The notes: generated by a model not told the origin, from the letters alone. Counted from the first letter of the stretch, positions 1 to 8,033 are shown. The stretch: DNA of 64,000 nucleotides from Prevotella sp. E2-28 (GCF_022024055.1 NZ_CP091788.1:1302001-1366000), one strand, 5' to 3'. Translations and numbers: made by a program.

Positions 1-2
1 GC

Positions 3-587
3 CGACAGTTCGGCACAGGTGGACACGAGATTGGAGCCGAGTTGGCTCGCAGGCTGAAGGTGAAGCTGCTAGATAAGCAGATCCTGAATGAAATGGCCCG
101 CAAATATAATATTGTAGAAGAGGCGGTAGAGAAGATTGAGGCTCGTAACCCGTTGTGGCGCGATGACTTCACACAGTTCTATCGCTCCTATATGGCTCAG
201 GCAGAATACAATGGTCAGGAGCATGATCAGACTTCCAGACAATTGTTCGATGCTCAGGCCGAGGTGATAAGAAAGATTGCGGCAGAGGAATCGTGCGTGA
301 TCATTGGCCGTTGTGGCTTCTATGTCTTCCGCAATCACCCTAATGCCCTGAAGATATTCCTTCATGCCGATGATGACTGCAGGAAGAAGCGTATAGGGCG
401 CAAGTACGATATTTCAGAGAGCGATGCGGCTGCGATGATTGTTGATAATGACTACAGTCGTGAACTCTACACGAAAACGTTTACAGGTAGTGAATGGCAG
501 GATGCTCGTAACTACGACGTCTCGCTGAATGTAAAACAGTTTGGCGTAAATGGAGCCGTTGACTTCCTGATGAATGTAATAGGATAA
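3..587 (+). CDS. Cytidylate kinase-like family protein (5' end outside window)
   Basis: Partial gene. The open frame runs in from the left edge (codons begin at base 3) and its first visible residues, RQFGTGGHEIGAELARRL, are the P-loop region of the cytidylate kinase-like family, normally preceded by a short strand and an Ile-Ser. A TTG at 42 lies inside the P-loop helix and is not a believable start, so the true start is upstream of the window. The body has the expected CMP-kinase-like layout: a KLLDKQIL segment after the P-loop helix, a central VIIGRCG strand-loop and a C-terminal lid-like stretch with DDCRKKRI. The protein probably phosphorylates a nucleotide, but the substrate of this family is not established and it is distinct from the canonical Cmk. 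It ends 42 bases before the DnaJ gene and may share its transcript. Confidence 0.85.
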   Translation, partial: RQFGTGGHEIGAELARRLKVKLLDKQILNEMARKYNIVEEAVEKIEARNPLWRDDFTQFYRSYMAQAEYNGQEHDQTSRQLFDAQAEVIRKIAAEESCVIIGRCGFYVFRNHPNALKIFLHADDDCRKKRIGRKYDISESDAAAMIVDNDYSRELYTKTFTGSEWQDARNYDVSLNVKQFGVNGAVDFLMNVIG

Positions 588-593
588 CCCCTG

Positions 594-614
594 AGCCCCC
601 TCGGCTTGGGGGCT
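594..614 (+). terminator. Small GC-rich hairpin, weak terminator or processing site
   Basis: AGCCCCC at 594-600 pairs with GGGGGCT at 608-614 around a 7-base loop, directly after the stop codon of the kinase-like gene. No U-run follows (TAGTTAG), so it is more likely a weak attenuator or mRNA-end stabiliser than a strong terminator. Confidence 0.4.
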
Positions 615-629
615 TAGTTAGAATAGATT

Positions 630-1397
630 ATGGCTTTTGGAAAATGGATAGGCGGCTATCTCGGATGGAGCGCCTTTGGACCCCTCGGGGGAATTCTTGG
701 ATTTGTAGTCGGAGCCCTATTTGATGTGGCTACCAATGGCAATGGCGAAGGTGAGACATTACGTCTTACTGATGAGCAGTCGCAACAGGGAGACCGCAAT
801 AGCTTCTTTATTTCAATGCTAGTGCTCTCGGCTTATATTGTTAAGGCCGATGGTAAGGTGATGCACTCTGAGATGGAACTGGTGCGCGGTATGCTTCGTC
901 AGAATTTTGGTGAGGATGCTGCTCAGCAAGGTGATCAGATTATGCGTCGATTATTTGAAGAGCAAGATCGTATAGGTATAAGTACCTATCGTCAGAATAT
1001 CCAACAGGCTTGTCAGCAGATTGTATATCATGTAGATTATTCTGGTCGTTTGCAGTTGCTTAATTTCCTTGTGTTGATTGCGCAGGCTGATGGCCGTGTG
1101 GATCAGGTTGAGATTGAAGCACTGAAAGAGGTCTCCATGTGGATGCAGATGTCGCCTCAGGAGGTTGATGCGATGCTTCATCTGGAGGGTAAATCACTCG
1201 AGGATGCCTATAAGGTGCTGGGGGTAAGTGCAGATGCTTCTGATGAGGAACTAAAGAAAGCTTATCGTAAACTGGCTTTGGAACATCATCCCGACCGTGT
1301 GGCAAAACTGGGTGATGATGTACGTCGGGCAGCAGAAAAGAAATTCCAAGAGATTAATGCTGCGAAAGATCGTATTTGGAAAGCGAGAGGACTTTGA
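630..1397 (+). CDS. TerB/DnaJ-domain co-chaperone (DjlA-like)
   Basis: A 255-residue protein. Residues 1-30 are a glycine-rich hydrophobic segment ([17 protein letters not shown]) of the kind that anchors DjlA-type proteins in the membrane. Residues about 50-185 form a helical TerB-like domain with the repeated motif [15 protein letters not shown] and [15 protein letters not shown]. Residues about 190-255 are a J-domain with the intact HPD tripeptide (LALEHHPDR) that stimulates the ATPase of DnaK. The J-domain is C-terminal, as in DjlA. It should act at the inner membrane to recruit Hsp70; clients are unknown. The ATG at 630 fits the start of the membrane segment. It lies 10 bases before the QueH-MTHFS gene, so the two are probably co-transcribed. 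Confidence 0.88.
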   Translation: MAFGKWIGGYLGWSAFGPLGGILGFVVGALFDVATNGNGEGETLRLTDEQSQQGDRNSFFISMLVLSAYIVKADGKVMHSEMELVRGMLRQNFGEDAAQQGDQIMRRLFEEQDRIGISTYRQNIQQACQQIVYHVDYSGRLQLLNFLVLIAQADGRVDQVEIEALKEVSMWMQMSPQEVDAMLHLEGKSLEDAYKVLGVSADASDEELKKAYRKLALEHHPDRVAKLGDDVRRAAEKKFQEINAAKDRIWKARGL

Positions 1398-1407
1398 GGA
1401 TTGAGAT

Positions 1408-2559
1408 TTGAAACAGCCAGCTATTTTGATTCCTGAAGGTTGTACAGAGGTGCTGTTGCATGCATGTTGTGCTCCTTGTTCATCGGCCATTGTTGAGTGG
1501 TTGCTGAATAATGGCATTCGTCCCACCATATTTTATTTTAATCCTAATATTTGGCCTCGCGAGGAGTATGAGATTCGCAAGAACGAGAGCAAACGTCATG
1601 CTGAGCGCTTGGGAATAGAATGGATTGATGGTGATTATGACCATCATGCGTGGCGTACGGACGTTTGTGGGTTGGAAAATCAACCCGAACGAGGACTACG
1701 CTGTGAACAGTGCTTCACGCTGCGATTGACAGAGACTGCTAAAAAAGCTCAAGAATTAGGCTTTAAATTTTTTGCTACCACTTTGGCTTCTAGTCGTTGG
1801 AAAAGTCTAGAACAGATAGAGCGGGCTGGACGGATTGCTCAAGAATCAGTAAAGTCAAAGGGTAATCTCTCACCTCTCACTTCTCACCCTTCACCTCTAT
1901 TCTGGGCTCAGAACTGGCGTAAGGGTGGTTTGCAGGAACGCCGTAATCAGTTGCTTAAGGAGAATCAGTTCTATAATCAGCAGTATTGCGGATGCGAATT
2001 CTCTGCTCGTAATGGAGCGAATACCAAGCCTTTGCTTCGTGCCCAGATGCGTGAGGCAAAGAAACAGCATCAGGCACAGTTGGAAAAGATGTCGGCTGAG
2101 GTGGTTGAGAAACTACAGGGAATTTTAGCTTCACGGAATGCACGGACGGTAATGGCCTATTGGTCTTTGCCAGATGAGGCAGATATCCGTCCGTTGGTTG
2201 ATCAGTTGGTTGCTCAAGGAATAACAATCGTCCTTCCTAAGGTTACAGGTGATGAGACGATGGAACTGCGTCGCTATGCTTCGCGTGCCGACCTTGAAGA
2301 AGGTGCTTTTCATATCATGGAACCCGTTGGTGAGTCTTTCATAGATTATGACCAAATAGATATCATCTTAGTTCCTGGCATGGCTTTCGATGCTGCGGGA
2401 CATCGCTTAGGACGTGGCAAAGGCTTTTACGATCGATTCTTAAATGCACATTTTTCCACCACCCATCACCCATATTTGTTAGGAGTTTGCTTCCCCTTCC
2501 AGCGTGTAGCAGAGGTGCCTTCCGAGGAGCATGATGTTGTGATGGATGAGGTAGTGTAG
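1408..2559 (+). CDS. QueH epoxyqueuosine reductase fused to 5-formyltetrahydrofolate cyclo-ligase
   Basis: A 383-residue protein with two enzymes in one frame. Residues about 10-205 are QueH: the HACCAPCSS cysteine cluster, CEQCF near residue 100, SRWKSLEQI, FWAQNWRKGG and YCGCEFS, which together carry the Fe-S cluster that reduces epoxyqueuosine to queuosine in tRNA. Residues about 213-383 are a 5-formyl-THF cyclo-ligase (MTHFS) with the basic N-terminal helix LRAQMREAKK and the ATP/folate loop PGMAFDAAGHRLGRGKGFYD. The start is a TTG preceded by GAGGA at 1396-1400. The linker inside QueH (about residues 146-164) is encoded by a CTCAC-rich short repeat and looks inserted. QueH and MTHFS are usually separate genes; no stop or frameshift separates them here. 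Each domain call is firm; whether the fused protein is cleaved is unknown. Confidence 0.92.
   Translation: MKQPAILIPEGCTEVLLHACCAPCSSAIVEWLLNNGIRPTIFYFNPNIWPREEYEIRKNESKRHAERLGIEWIDGDYDHHAWRTDVCGLENQPERGLRCEQCFTLRLTETAKKAQELGFKFFATTLASSRWKSLEQIERAGRIAQESVKSKGNLSPLTSHPSPLFWAQNWRKGGLQERRNQLLKENQFYNQQYCGCEFSARNGANTKPLLRAQMREAKKQHQAQLEKMSAEVVEKLQGILASRNARTVMAYWSLPDEADIRPLVDQLVAQGITIVLPKVTGDETMELRRYASRADLEEGAFHIMEPVGESFIDYDQIDIILVPGMAFDAAGHRLGRGKGFYDRFLNAHFSTTHHPYLLGVCFPFQRVAEVPSEEHDVVMDEVV
1862..1900 (+). repeat. CTCAC-type short tandem repeat inside a coding region
   Basis: Four to five degenerate 7-8 base units of the form TCTCACC/TCTCACT/TTCACCT lie within the QueH part of the fusion gene and are translated as a Ser/Pro/Leu/Thr-rich insert. 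The reverse complement (GGTGAGAAGTGAGAGG) resembles the GTGAAAAGTGAAAAATG intergenic repeat at 62.6 kb. Confidence 0.6.
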
Positions 2560-2633
2560 TCACTTGTTCGTACCTTTGACTGACGTTGATGGTAGGCTGC
2601 ATCTCGGAAAAACAAAAGAAAATGGGATTTTCT

Positions 2634-2665
2634 CTTGGTTTTTCGCTCGATTTGCACTACCTTTG
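2634..2665 (+). promoter_or_regulatory. Bacteroidota-type promoter for ffh
   Basis: TTGG at 2634-2637 and TACCTTTG at 2658-2665 match the -33/-7 elements of the primary Bacteroidota sigma factor (TTTG and TAnnTTTG) with 20 bases between them. Transcription would start near 2672, about 20 bases before the ffh ATG. Confidence 0.75.
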
Positions 2666-2691
2666 CACCCCAATAATTGCAATTATAAAAT

Positions 2692-4035
2692 ATGTTTGAG
2701 AATTTGAGTGAACGACTGGAACGGTCGTTCAAGATATTGAAGGGTGAAGGAAAGATCACCGAAATTAATGTTGCTGAGACTTTGAAGGACGTGCGTCGTG
2801 CCCTGTTGGATGCTGACGTAAACTATAAGGTAGCTAAACAGTTTACTGATACTGTGAAGCAAAAAGCTATGGGTATGAACGTGCTCACAGCTATTAAGCC
2901 GAGTCAGTTGATGGTGAAGATTGTACACGATGAGTTGACAGAACTCATGGGTGGCAAGGCTGTAGAGCTGAACCTAGAGAATCGTCCCGCTATCATCCTG
3001 ATGTCTGGTCTGCAGGGTTCTGGTAAGACCACCTTCACTGGAAAGTTGGCTAAGATGCTTAAGGAGCGTCAGCACAAGAAGCCTTTGTTGGTAGCTTGTG
3101 ACGTGTATCGTCCTGCTGCTATTGAGCAGTTGAAGGTTGTTGCCGAGACTGTGGGCGTGGATGTCTATACCGAGGAAGGCAACAAGAATGTGGTAGAGAT
3201 TGCTCAGAACGCTATCCGCAAGGCTAAGCAGGAGAGCTATACCGTGGTCATCGTTGATACTGCAGGTCGTCTGGCTGTTGACGAGGAGATGATGAACGAG
3301 ATTTCTAACCTGAAGCAGGCTATCAATCCCGATGAGACCCTGTTCGTAGTTGACTCAATGACTGGTCAGGATGCTGTGAATACTGCTAAGGAGTTCAACG
3401 ACCGTCTCGACTTCGACGGCGTGGTATTGACCAAACTTGATGGTGATACCCGTGGTGGTGCAGCCCTGAGTATCCGTACCGTGGTGACCAAGCCTATTAA
3501 ATTCGTAGGTACAGGCGAGAAGATGGAAGCCATTGACGTGTTCCATCCTGAGCGTATGGCCGACCGTATCTTGGGTATGGGTGACGTTGTCTCACTGGTA
3601 GAGCGTGCCCAGCAGCAGTTTGATGAGAAGCAGGCACGTGAGTTGGAGAAGAAGATTCGTAAGAATAAGTTCGACTTCAACGACTTCATGGGCCAGATTC
3701 AGCAAATTAAGAAGATGGGTAACATCAAGGAATTGGCTGGTATGATTCCTGGTGTTGGCAAGGCCCTGAAGGATGTGGATATCGATGATAACGCCTTCAA
3801 GGGTATTGAGGCTATCATCAATTCGATGACACCGAAGGAGCGTGCTAATCCCGATATTATCAATCAGAGTCGTAAGATTCGTATCGCCAAAGGTTCTGGC
3901 ACCAAGCTTGAAGAGGTGAACCGCCTGCTGAAGCAGTTTGACCAGACCAAGAAGATGATGAAGATGGTATCTGGGATGGATAAAGGAAAAATGGCGCAGA
4001 TGGCTGCGGCTATGAAAAACATGAAGCGACCCTAA
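2692..4035 (+). CDS. ffh: Signal recognition particle GTPase Ffh (SRP54)
   Basis: A 447-residue protein of normal length for the family. The N domain (residues 1-95) is followed by the G domain with P-loop GLQGSGKTTFTGKLA (about 107-121), DTAGRL (about 187) and TKLDGD (about 245). The methionine-rich M domain follows from about residue 300 (MGQIQQIKKMGNIKELAGMIPGVGK and a C-terminal run of Met/Lys helices), which binds 4.5S RNA and signal sequences. It delivers ribosome-nascent chains to FtsY and SecYEG. It has its own promoter and a hairpin terminator that overlaps its last codons. Identification is secure. Confidence 0.98.
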   Translation: MFENLSERLERSFKILKGEGKITEINVAETLKDVRRALLDADVNYKVAKQFTDTVKQKAMGMNVLTAIKPSQLMVKIVHDELTELMGGKAVELNLENRPAIILMSGLQGSGKTTFTGKLAKMLKERQHKKPLLVACDVYRPAAIEQLKVVAETVGVDVYTEEGNKNVVEIAQNAIRKAKQESYTVVIVDTAGRLAVDEEMMNEISNLKQAINPDETLFVVDSMTGQDAVNTAKEFNDRLDFDGVVLTKLDGDTRGGAALSIRTVVTKPIKFVGTGEKMEAIDVFHPERMADRILGMGDVVSLVERAQQQFDEKQARELEKKIRKNKFDFNDFMGQIQQIKKMGNIKELAGMIPGVGKALKDVDIDDNAFKGIEAIINSMTPKERANPDIINQSRKIRIAKGSGTKLEEVNRLLKQFDQTKKMMKMVSGMDKGKMAQMAAAMKNMKRP

Positions 4036-4058
4036 ACGGGGCCGCTTCATGGCTTTTT
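4020..4058 (+). terminator. Rho-independent terminator overlapping the ffh stop codon
   Basis: CATGAAGCG at 4020-4028 pairs with CGCTTCATG at 4043-4051, with an inner CCC/GGG extension, and is followed by CTTTTT (4053-4058). The upstream arm encodes the last residues of Ffh, and the stop codon TAA lies in the loop. Confidence 0.8.
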
Positions 4059-4085
4059 ATGACATTAAAGAACTAAACGAGTAAT

Positions 4086-4964
4086 ATGCAATTAATTGAT
4101 GGAAAAGCAACGGCAACTGCCATTAAGGCTGAGATTGCCGAGGAAGTGAAGGCCATTATGGCCAAGGGTGGAAAACAGCCTCATCTGGCAGCTGTACTGG
4201 TAGGCCACGATGGTGGTTCTGAAACTTATGTAAAGAATAAGGTACTCGCGTGTGAGGCTTGTGGCTTCAAATCGACCCTCATCCGCTATGAGGACAACAT
4301 CACAGAGGAGGAACTTCTGGCTTGTGTTGACAAGTTGAACAAGGACGAGGATGTGGATGGTTTCATTGTGCAGTTGCCCTTGCCTAAGCATATCGATGAG
4401 CAGAAAATCATTGAGGCTATTGACTATCGTAAGGACGTAGATGGTTTCCACCCCATCAACGTGGGTCGTATGGCTATCGGTCTGCCTTGCTTCATCTCTG
4501 CTACGCCCCTGGGTATTATCACCTTGTTGAAGCGTTATGGTATTGAGACCTCTGGTAAGAAGTGCGTTATCTTGGGTCGTAGTAATATCGTGGGTAAGCC
4601 TATGGCGCAACTCATGATGCAGAAGCAGTATGGCGACTCAACCGTTACCGTATGCCACTCTCGCTCTAAAACACTGAAGGAGGAATGCCGTGCAGCCGAT
4701 ATTATCATCGCTGCCATCGGTAGCCCTGAATTCGTTACGGCTGATATGGTGAAGGATGGTGCCGTTATCGTTGACGTAGGTACCACCCGTGTACCTGATG
4801 CTACCCGTAAGAGTGGTTTCCGTCTTACTGGCGACGTGAAGTTCGACGAGGTGGCCCCCAAGTGCTCTTTCATTACCCCCGTTCCTGGCGGTGTAGGTCC
4901 TATGACCATTTGCTCGCTGATGAAGAACACTTTAGCAGCAGGCAAAAAAGAATACTACAAATAA
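4086..4964 (+). CDS. folD: Methylenetetrahydrofolate dehydrogenase/cyclohydrolase FolD
   Basis: A 292-residue bifunctional enzyme that converts 5,10-methylene-THF to 10-formyl-THF with NADP+. The catalytic region shows SETYVKNK, carrying the active-site Tyr and Lys (about residues 46-53), then [10 protein letters not shown] (about 100) and [14 protein letters not shown] (about 117). The dinucleotide fold carries [14 protein letters not shown] (about 165) and ends in [13 protein letters not shown] (about 268). Length and motif order are standard. The ffh terminator lies just upstream, with only about 28 bases between it and the ATG, so folD depends on read-through or on a promoter I could not recognise. 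It is followed after 9 bases by a small TPR gene, which is probably co-transcribed. Confidence 0.97.
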   Translation: MQLIDGKATATAIKAEIAEEVKAIMAKGGKQPHLAAVLVGHDGGSETYVKNKVLACEACGFKSTLIRYEDNITEEELLACVDKLNKDEDVDGFIVQLPLPKHIDEQKIIEAIDYRKDVDGFHPINVGRMAIGLPCFISATPLGIITLLKRYGIETSGKKCVILGRSNIVGKPMAQLMMQKQYGDSTVTVCHSRSKTLKEECRAADIIIAAIGSPEFVTADMVKDGAVIVDVGTTRVPDATRKSGFRLTGDVKFDEVAPKCSFITPVPGGVGPMTICSLMKNTLAAGKKEYYK

Positions 4965-4973
4965 ATAAGTAGA

Positions 4974-5153
4974 ATGACAGCACAGGAATGGTACGAACAG
5001 GGAAACGCCTATCGTAAAGAATCCAAATGGCATGAGGCCATTAACTGCTACATCAAAGCTATAGAGCTTGACCCCGACAGTCCGGCTGTCGAGGCCAAGC
5101 GTATGCTTGATGATATCATGTCTTTCTATTGCAAAGATATGTATAATCCCTAG
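4974..5153 (+). CDS. Small single-TPR protein, 59 residues
   Basis: A short open frame 9 bases after folD. The translation begins MTAQEWYEQGNAYRKE and contains one clear tetratricopeptide repeat, with AYRKESKWHEAINCYIKAIE followed by LDPDSPAVEAKRML, the usual TPR pattern of a Trp/Tyr, Gly-Asn and Ala-Ile pair with Leu-Asp-Pro at the turn. The frame is intact from ATG to TAG, the codon use matches its neighbours, and the stop codon sits at the base of a strong terminator, so the folD-TPR transcript ends exactly here. With a single repeat plus a capping helix it could dimerise or act as a small adaptor. No signal peptide, so cytoplasmic. Partner unknown. Confidence 0.85.
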   Translation: MTAQEWYEQGNAYRKESKWHEAINCYIKAIELDPDSPAVEAKRMLDDIMSFYCKDMYNP

Positions 5154-5175
5154 GAGCAGTCCTAGGGATTTTTTT
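5145..5175 (+). terminator. Rho-independent terminator after folD and the TPR gene
   Basis: AATCCCTAGGA at 5145-5155 and TCCTAGGGATT at 5160-5170 form a perfect 11-bp stem with a GCAG loop and a T-run to 5175. The stop codon TAG (5151-5153) is part of the upstream arm. Confidence 0.92.
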
Positions 5176-5305
5176 ATTCAGATTCCCATTACTTACAAAC
5201 TTTTTTAGCTTCAAGTTTAAACCTTTCTTTTGTTTCTGCGTCATATATACAGAACAGGATAACAATTCGATATTAATAACAAAAAAGAAAGAAAGGAAAC
5301 AAATT

Positions 5306-5677
5306 ATGATGAAGAAGATTGTACTTTCAGTGGTAACAATGATGACGTTTGCATTTGGCTATGCCGAGACGACACCGAGTCACAGAATGGGAATTGATCG
5401 TCAGCCCGTGAATTACGACATGAGTTTCAATGTGCACCGTTTGGCAGCGAAACTGGATCTTAATGAGAATCAGATGGAGACTGTAGAGGTGATTCAGAAC
5501 TGCTTTAATAACGAAGTACAGGAAGCCGCAACGTCAAAAGGCTTTGAGCGCCGTCACCTGATTCATCAGGCTGTGCGCAAGGATGTAGATAGAATGCATC
5601 GTGTACTAAACGACGAACAGTTTAACACCTACATGATGCTATTGGTAACTACATTACACAACAAAGGCCTTATGTAA
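5306..5677 (+). CDS. Small secreted helical protein, function unknown
   Basis: A 123-residue protein with a Sec signal peptide (residues 1-20, MMKKIVLSVVTMMTFAFGYA, with a probable cut after GYA). The mature part is predicted helical and contains AAKLDLNENQMETVEVIQ and RHLIHQAVRKDVDRMHRVLNDEQFNTYMMLL. The pairing LDLNENQ...LNDEQFNTY recalls periplasmic LTxxQ/Spy-like proteins, which have two such motifs, but the match is by pattern only and no family can be named with confidence. The start is supported by AAAGGAAAC about 8 bases upstream. It is monocistronic: a terminator precedes it at 5145-5175 and another follows at 5694-5732. Likely periplasmic. Confidence 0.7.
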   Translation: MMKKIVLSVVTMMTFAFGYAETTPSHRMGIDRQPVNYDMSFNVHRLAAKLDLNENQMETVEVIQNCFNNEVQEAATSKGFERRHLIHQAVRKDVDRMHRVLNDEQFNTYMMLLVTTLHNKGLM

Positions 5678-5693
5678 TTTTAACCTAAATGAA

Positions 5694-5732
5694 GGAATCG
5701 GGGGAGCAGTAATGTTCCCCCGATTCCTTTTT
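5694..5732 (+). terminator. Rho-independent terminator after the small secreted protein
   Basis: GGAATCGGGGGA (5694-5705) pairs perfectly with TCCCCCGATTCC (5716-5727) across a 10-base loop and is followed by TTTTT (5728-5732). Confidence 0.93.
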
Positions 5733-5866
5733 GCATATTGTTATTAAAAAGGGGTAAAAAACAGAGAAAAAGTTATTGTATTTTGCATTTTGCTTACAAT
5801 TTTATGTCTTTTCCCTTGATATTGAATACCCTTTTGTTTGAAAATGAAAGAAAACTTTGGTTTTTC

Positions 5867-5897
5867 TTTGCATTTTGCTCACTTATTAGTACCTTTG
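5867..5897 (+). promoter_or_regulatory. Promoter of the ferredoxin oxidoreductase operon
   Basis: TTTG at 5867-5870 and TACCTTTG at 5890-5897 are separated by 19 bases, the consensus Bacteroidota arrangement. The predicted transcript start near 5904 excludes an upstream ATG at 5838 and fixes the ferredoxin start at 5940. The rest of the 5733-5866 gap is AT-rich with no other feature seen. Confidence 0.82.
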
Positions 5898-5939
5898 CAG
5901 CCAATTTCGGAAGATTATCACGTATTAAACAAATACATT

Positions 5940-6170
5940 ATGGCTAAAATGAGAGGTGCCATCGTGGTGGATACAGAAAGGTGCAAGGGATGTCAGTTGT
6001 GCATCATCGCTTGCCCCCAGAAGGTCATTGCGCTGGCTAATAAAGTGAATCTGCACGGTTATCCCTACGTGGAGGCTGTCAACGAGGAGGCCTGTGTGGG
6101 CTGTGCTTCGTGTGGCATCGTCTGTCCCGATGGCTGTATCACTGTGTATCGTAAAAAAGTGGAGGAATAA
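5940..6170 (+). CDS. 2-oxoacid:ferredoxin oxidoreductase, 2x[4Fe-4S] ferredoxin subunit (KorD-like)
   Basis: A 76-residue ferredoxin with two complete cluster motifs: CKGCQLCIIACP (about residues 15-26) and CVGCASCGIVCP (about 52-63). It is the electron-accepting delta subunit of the enzyme encoded by the next three genes. The frame can be extended to an ATG at 5838, but that start lies upstream of the promoter core at 5890-5897, so the ATG at 5940 (MAKMRGAIVV) is used. It ends 3 bases before the alpha gene, consistent with tight co-translation. It transfers electrons from the thiamine-dependent core to cellular ferredoxin, in the cytoplasm. Confidence 0.93.
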   Translation: MAKMRGAIVVDTERCKGCQLCIIACPQKVIALANKVNLHGYPYVEAVNEEACVGCASCGIVCPDGCITVYRKKVEE

Positions 6171-6173
6171 GCT

Positions 6174-7259
6174 ATGGCTGAAGAAAAGAGAGAAGTTGTG
6201 TTGATGAAAGGCAACGAGGCTATTGCCCACGCTGCTATTCGTTGCGGATGCGACGGCTATTTCGGCTATCCTATTACTCCGCAGAGTGAAGTGATTGAGA
6301 CGCTGGCTGAGCTGAAGCCTTGGGAGACCACTGGTATGCAGGTGGTTCAGGCAGAGAGCGAGTTGGCCTCTATTTATATGGTATATGGTGCTGCCGGTGC
6401 TGGTAAGCGTGCTATGACCTCTTCATCATCTCCTGGTATCGCCCTGATGCAGGAGGGTATCACCTATATGGCTGGTGCCGAGGTGCCTGGTGTGTTTGTC
6501 AACGTACAGCGTGGCGGTCCTGGTCTGGGTACTATCCAACCTTCACAGGGTGACTATAACCAGGCTACCCGTGGTGGTGGTAATGGTGACTACAAGGTTA
6601 TCGTGTTGGCTCCTTCTTCTGTGCAGGAGATGGCAGACTTCGTTGACCTCGCCTTTGAGTTGGCATTTAAGTATCGCAACCCCGCTATGATTCTGAGTGA
6701 TGGTGTCATTGGTCAGATGATGGAAAAGGTGGTGCTGCCTCCTTTCAAACCCCGTCGTACAGACGAAGAGGTGATTAAGGAGTGCCCTTGGGCCTCTACT
6801 GGTAAGCCTAAGAACCGCGAGCGCGTAGTGATTACCTCTTTGGAGTTGAAGCCTGAGGCTATGGAGAAGCGTAACTTGGCTCTGCAGGAGAAGTATCGTA
6901 AGATTCAGGAGAACGAGGTTCGTTTCGAGCAGCAGCAGATGGACGATGCCGAGTATGCTATTGTTGCTTTCGGTAGTGCTGCCCGCATTGCAGAGAAGAG
7001 CGTAGAGATTGCCCGCGAGCAGGGTATCAAGGTTGGCCTGTTCCGTCCTATCACGCTGTTCCCCTTCCCTGAGAAGCAGATTGCAGAGCTCTCAAAGAAA
7101 GTGAAGGGTATCCTCGTTGCAGAGATTAACGCTGGTCAGATGGTTCAGGACGTTCGCCTCGCCGTGAACGGTGCTGTGCCCGTAGAGCAGTTTGGTCGTT
7201 TGGGTGGTATCGTTCCTGATCCCGAGGAAATTGTAAACGCACTAAAGAAGGTAATGTAA
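6174..7259 (+). CDS. 2-oxoacid:ferredoxin oxidoreductase alpha subunit (KorA/VorB-like)
   Basis: A 361-residue subunit. The YPITPQSE motif (about residues 32-39) is the signature of the pyrimidine-binding region that contacts the substrate's oxo group and thiamine diphosphate. It is followed by VVQAESELASI and the glycine-rich RGGPGLGTIQPSQGD. The C-terminal third (YAIVAFGSAARIAEKSV, GLFRPITLFPFP) is the transketolase C-terminal-like domain. The family oxidises 2-oxoglutarate or branched-chain 2-oxoacids to acyl-CoA with reduction of ferredoxin; sequence reading alone does not settle which. Database names for such genes alternate between KorA and 3-methyl-2-oxobutanoate dehydrogenase VorB. 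It lies between the ferredoxin and beta genes with 3-base gaps. Confidence 0.94.
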   Translation: MAEEKREVVLMKGNEAIAHAAIRCGCDGYFGYPITPQSEVIETLAELKPWETTGMQVVQAESELASIYMVYGAAGAGKRAMTSSSSPGIALMQEGITYMAGAEVPGVFVNVQRGGPGLGTIQPSQGDYNQATRGGGNGDYKVIVLAPSSVQEMADFVDLAFELAFKYRNPAMILSDGVIGQMMEKVVLPPFKPRRTDEEVIKECPWASTGKPKNRERVVITSLELKPEAMEKRNLALQEKYRKIQENEVRFEQQQMDDAEYAIVAFGSAARIAEKSVEIAREQGIKVGLFRPITLFPFPEKQIAELSKKVKGILVAEINAGQMVQDVRLAVNGAVPVEQFGRLGGIVPDPEEIVNALKKVM

Positions 7260-7262
7260 GTT

Positions 7263-8033
7263 ATGGATAGAAATCAAATAGTTCAACCAGAGAATATCGT
7301 CTGCAAGAAGCCGACGCTGATGAACGACAACAATATGCACTACTGCCCAGGCTGTAGTCACGGTGTGGTACATAAACTCGTTGCCGAGGTCATTGAAGAA
7401 ATGGGAATGGCAGACAAGGCCGTAGGTGTATCGCCTGTAGGTTGTGCCGTATTCGCCTATAATTATATTGATATCGACTGGCAGGAGGCTGCCCATGGTC
7501 GTGCACCTGCACTGGCTACGGGTATTAAGCGCACCTGGCCTGATCGCCTTGTGTTCACTTATCAGGGGGATGGTGACTTGGCTTGTATCGGTACATGTGA
7601 GACCATTCATGCACTGAACCGTGGTGAGAATATTGTGATTATCTTTGTCAACAATGCCATCTATGGTATGACGGGTGGTCAGATGGCGCCTACTACACTG
7701 ATTGGTCAGAAGACCTCAACCTGTCCTTACGGACGTGATCCTGAGATTCACGGTTATCCTTTGAAGATGGCTGATATTGCTGCACAGCTGGAAGGCACCT
7801 GCTACGTGACCCGTCAGAGTGTAGAGAGCGTGGCTTCTATCAACAAGGCTAAGAAGGCACTGCGTAAGGCATTTGAGGCTTCTATGGCTGGTAAGGGCTC
7901 TTCTCTCGTGGAGTTCGTCTCTACCTGTAACAGTGGTTGGAAACTGACTCCTGCAAAGGCTAACGAATGGATGAAGGAGAATATGTTCCCCTTCTATCCC
8001 AAAGGCGACCTGAAAGATACTACGAATCTTTAA
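7263..8033 (+). CDS. 2-oxoacid:ferredoxin oxidoreductase beta subunit, thiamine diphosphate binding (KorB-like)
   Basis: A 256-residue subunit. HYCPGCSHGVVHKL (about residues 27-40) is the conserved N-terminal motif, and GDGDLACIGTCE with the downstream NNAIYGMTGGQ (about 103-140) form the thiamine diphosphate/Mg2+ binding motif GDGx(n)N. AHGRAPALATGIK (about 79-91) is also standard for KorB. Together with the alpha, gamma and ferredoxin subunits it makes a four-subunit oxygen-sensitive enzyme feeding acyl-CoA and reduced ferredoxin into anaerobic metabolism. It starts 3 bases after the alpha gene. Substrate preference (2-oxoglutarate against branched-chain) is not resolved. Confidence 0.95.
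   Translation: MDRNQIVQPENIVCKKPTLMNDNNMHYCPGCSHGVVHKLVAEVIEEMGMADKAVGVSPVGCAVFAYNYIDIDWQEAAHGRAPALATGIKRTWPDRLVFTYQGDGDLACIGTCETIHALNRGENIVIIFVNNAIYGMTGGQMAPTTLIGQKTSTCPYGRDPEIHGYPLKMADIAAQLEGTCYVTRQSVESVASINKAKKALRKAFEASMAGKGSSLVEFVSTCNSGWKLTPAKANEWMKENMFPFYPKGDLKDTTNL

Noticed and set aside
5838..5939. An extended N-terminus for the ferredoxin starting at ATG 5838
   Set aside because: The extension spans the consensus promoter at 5867-5897 and encodes a sequence unlike ferredoxins.
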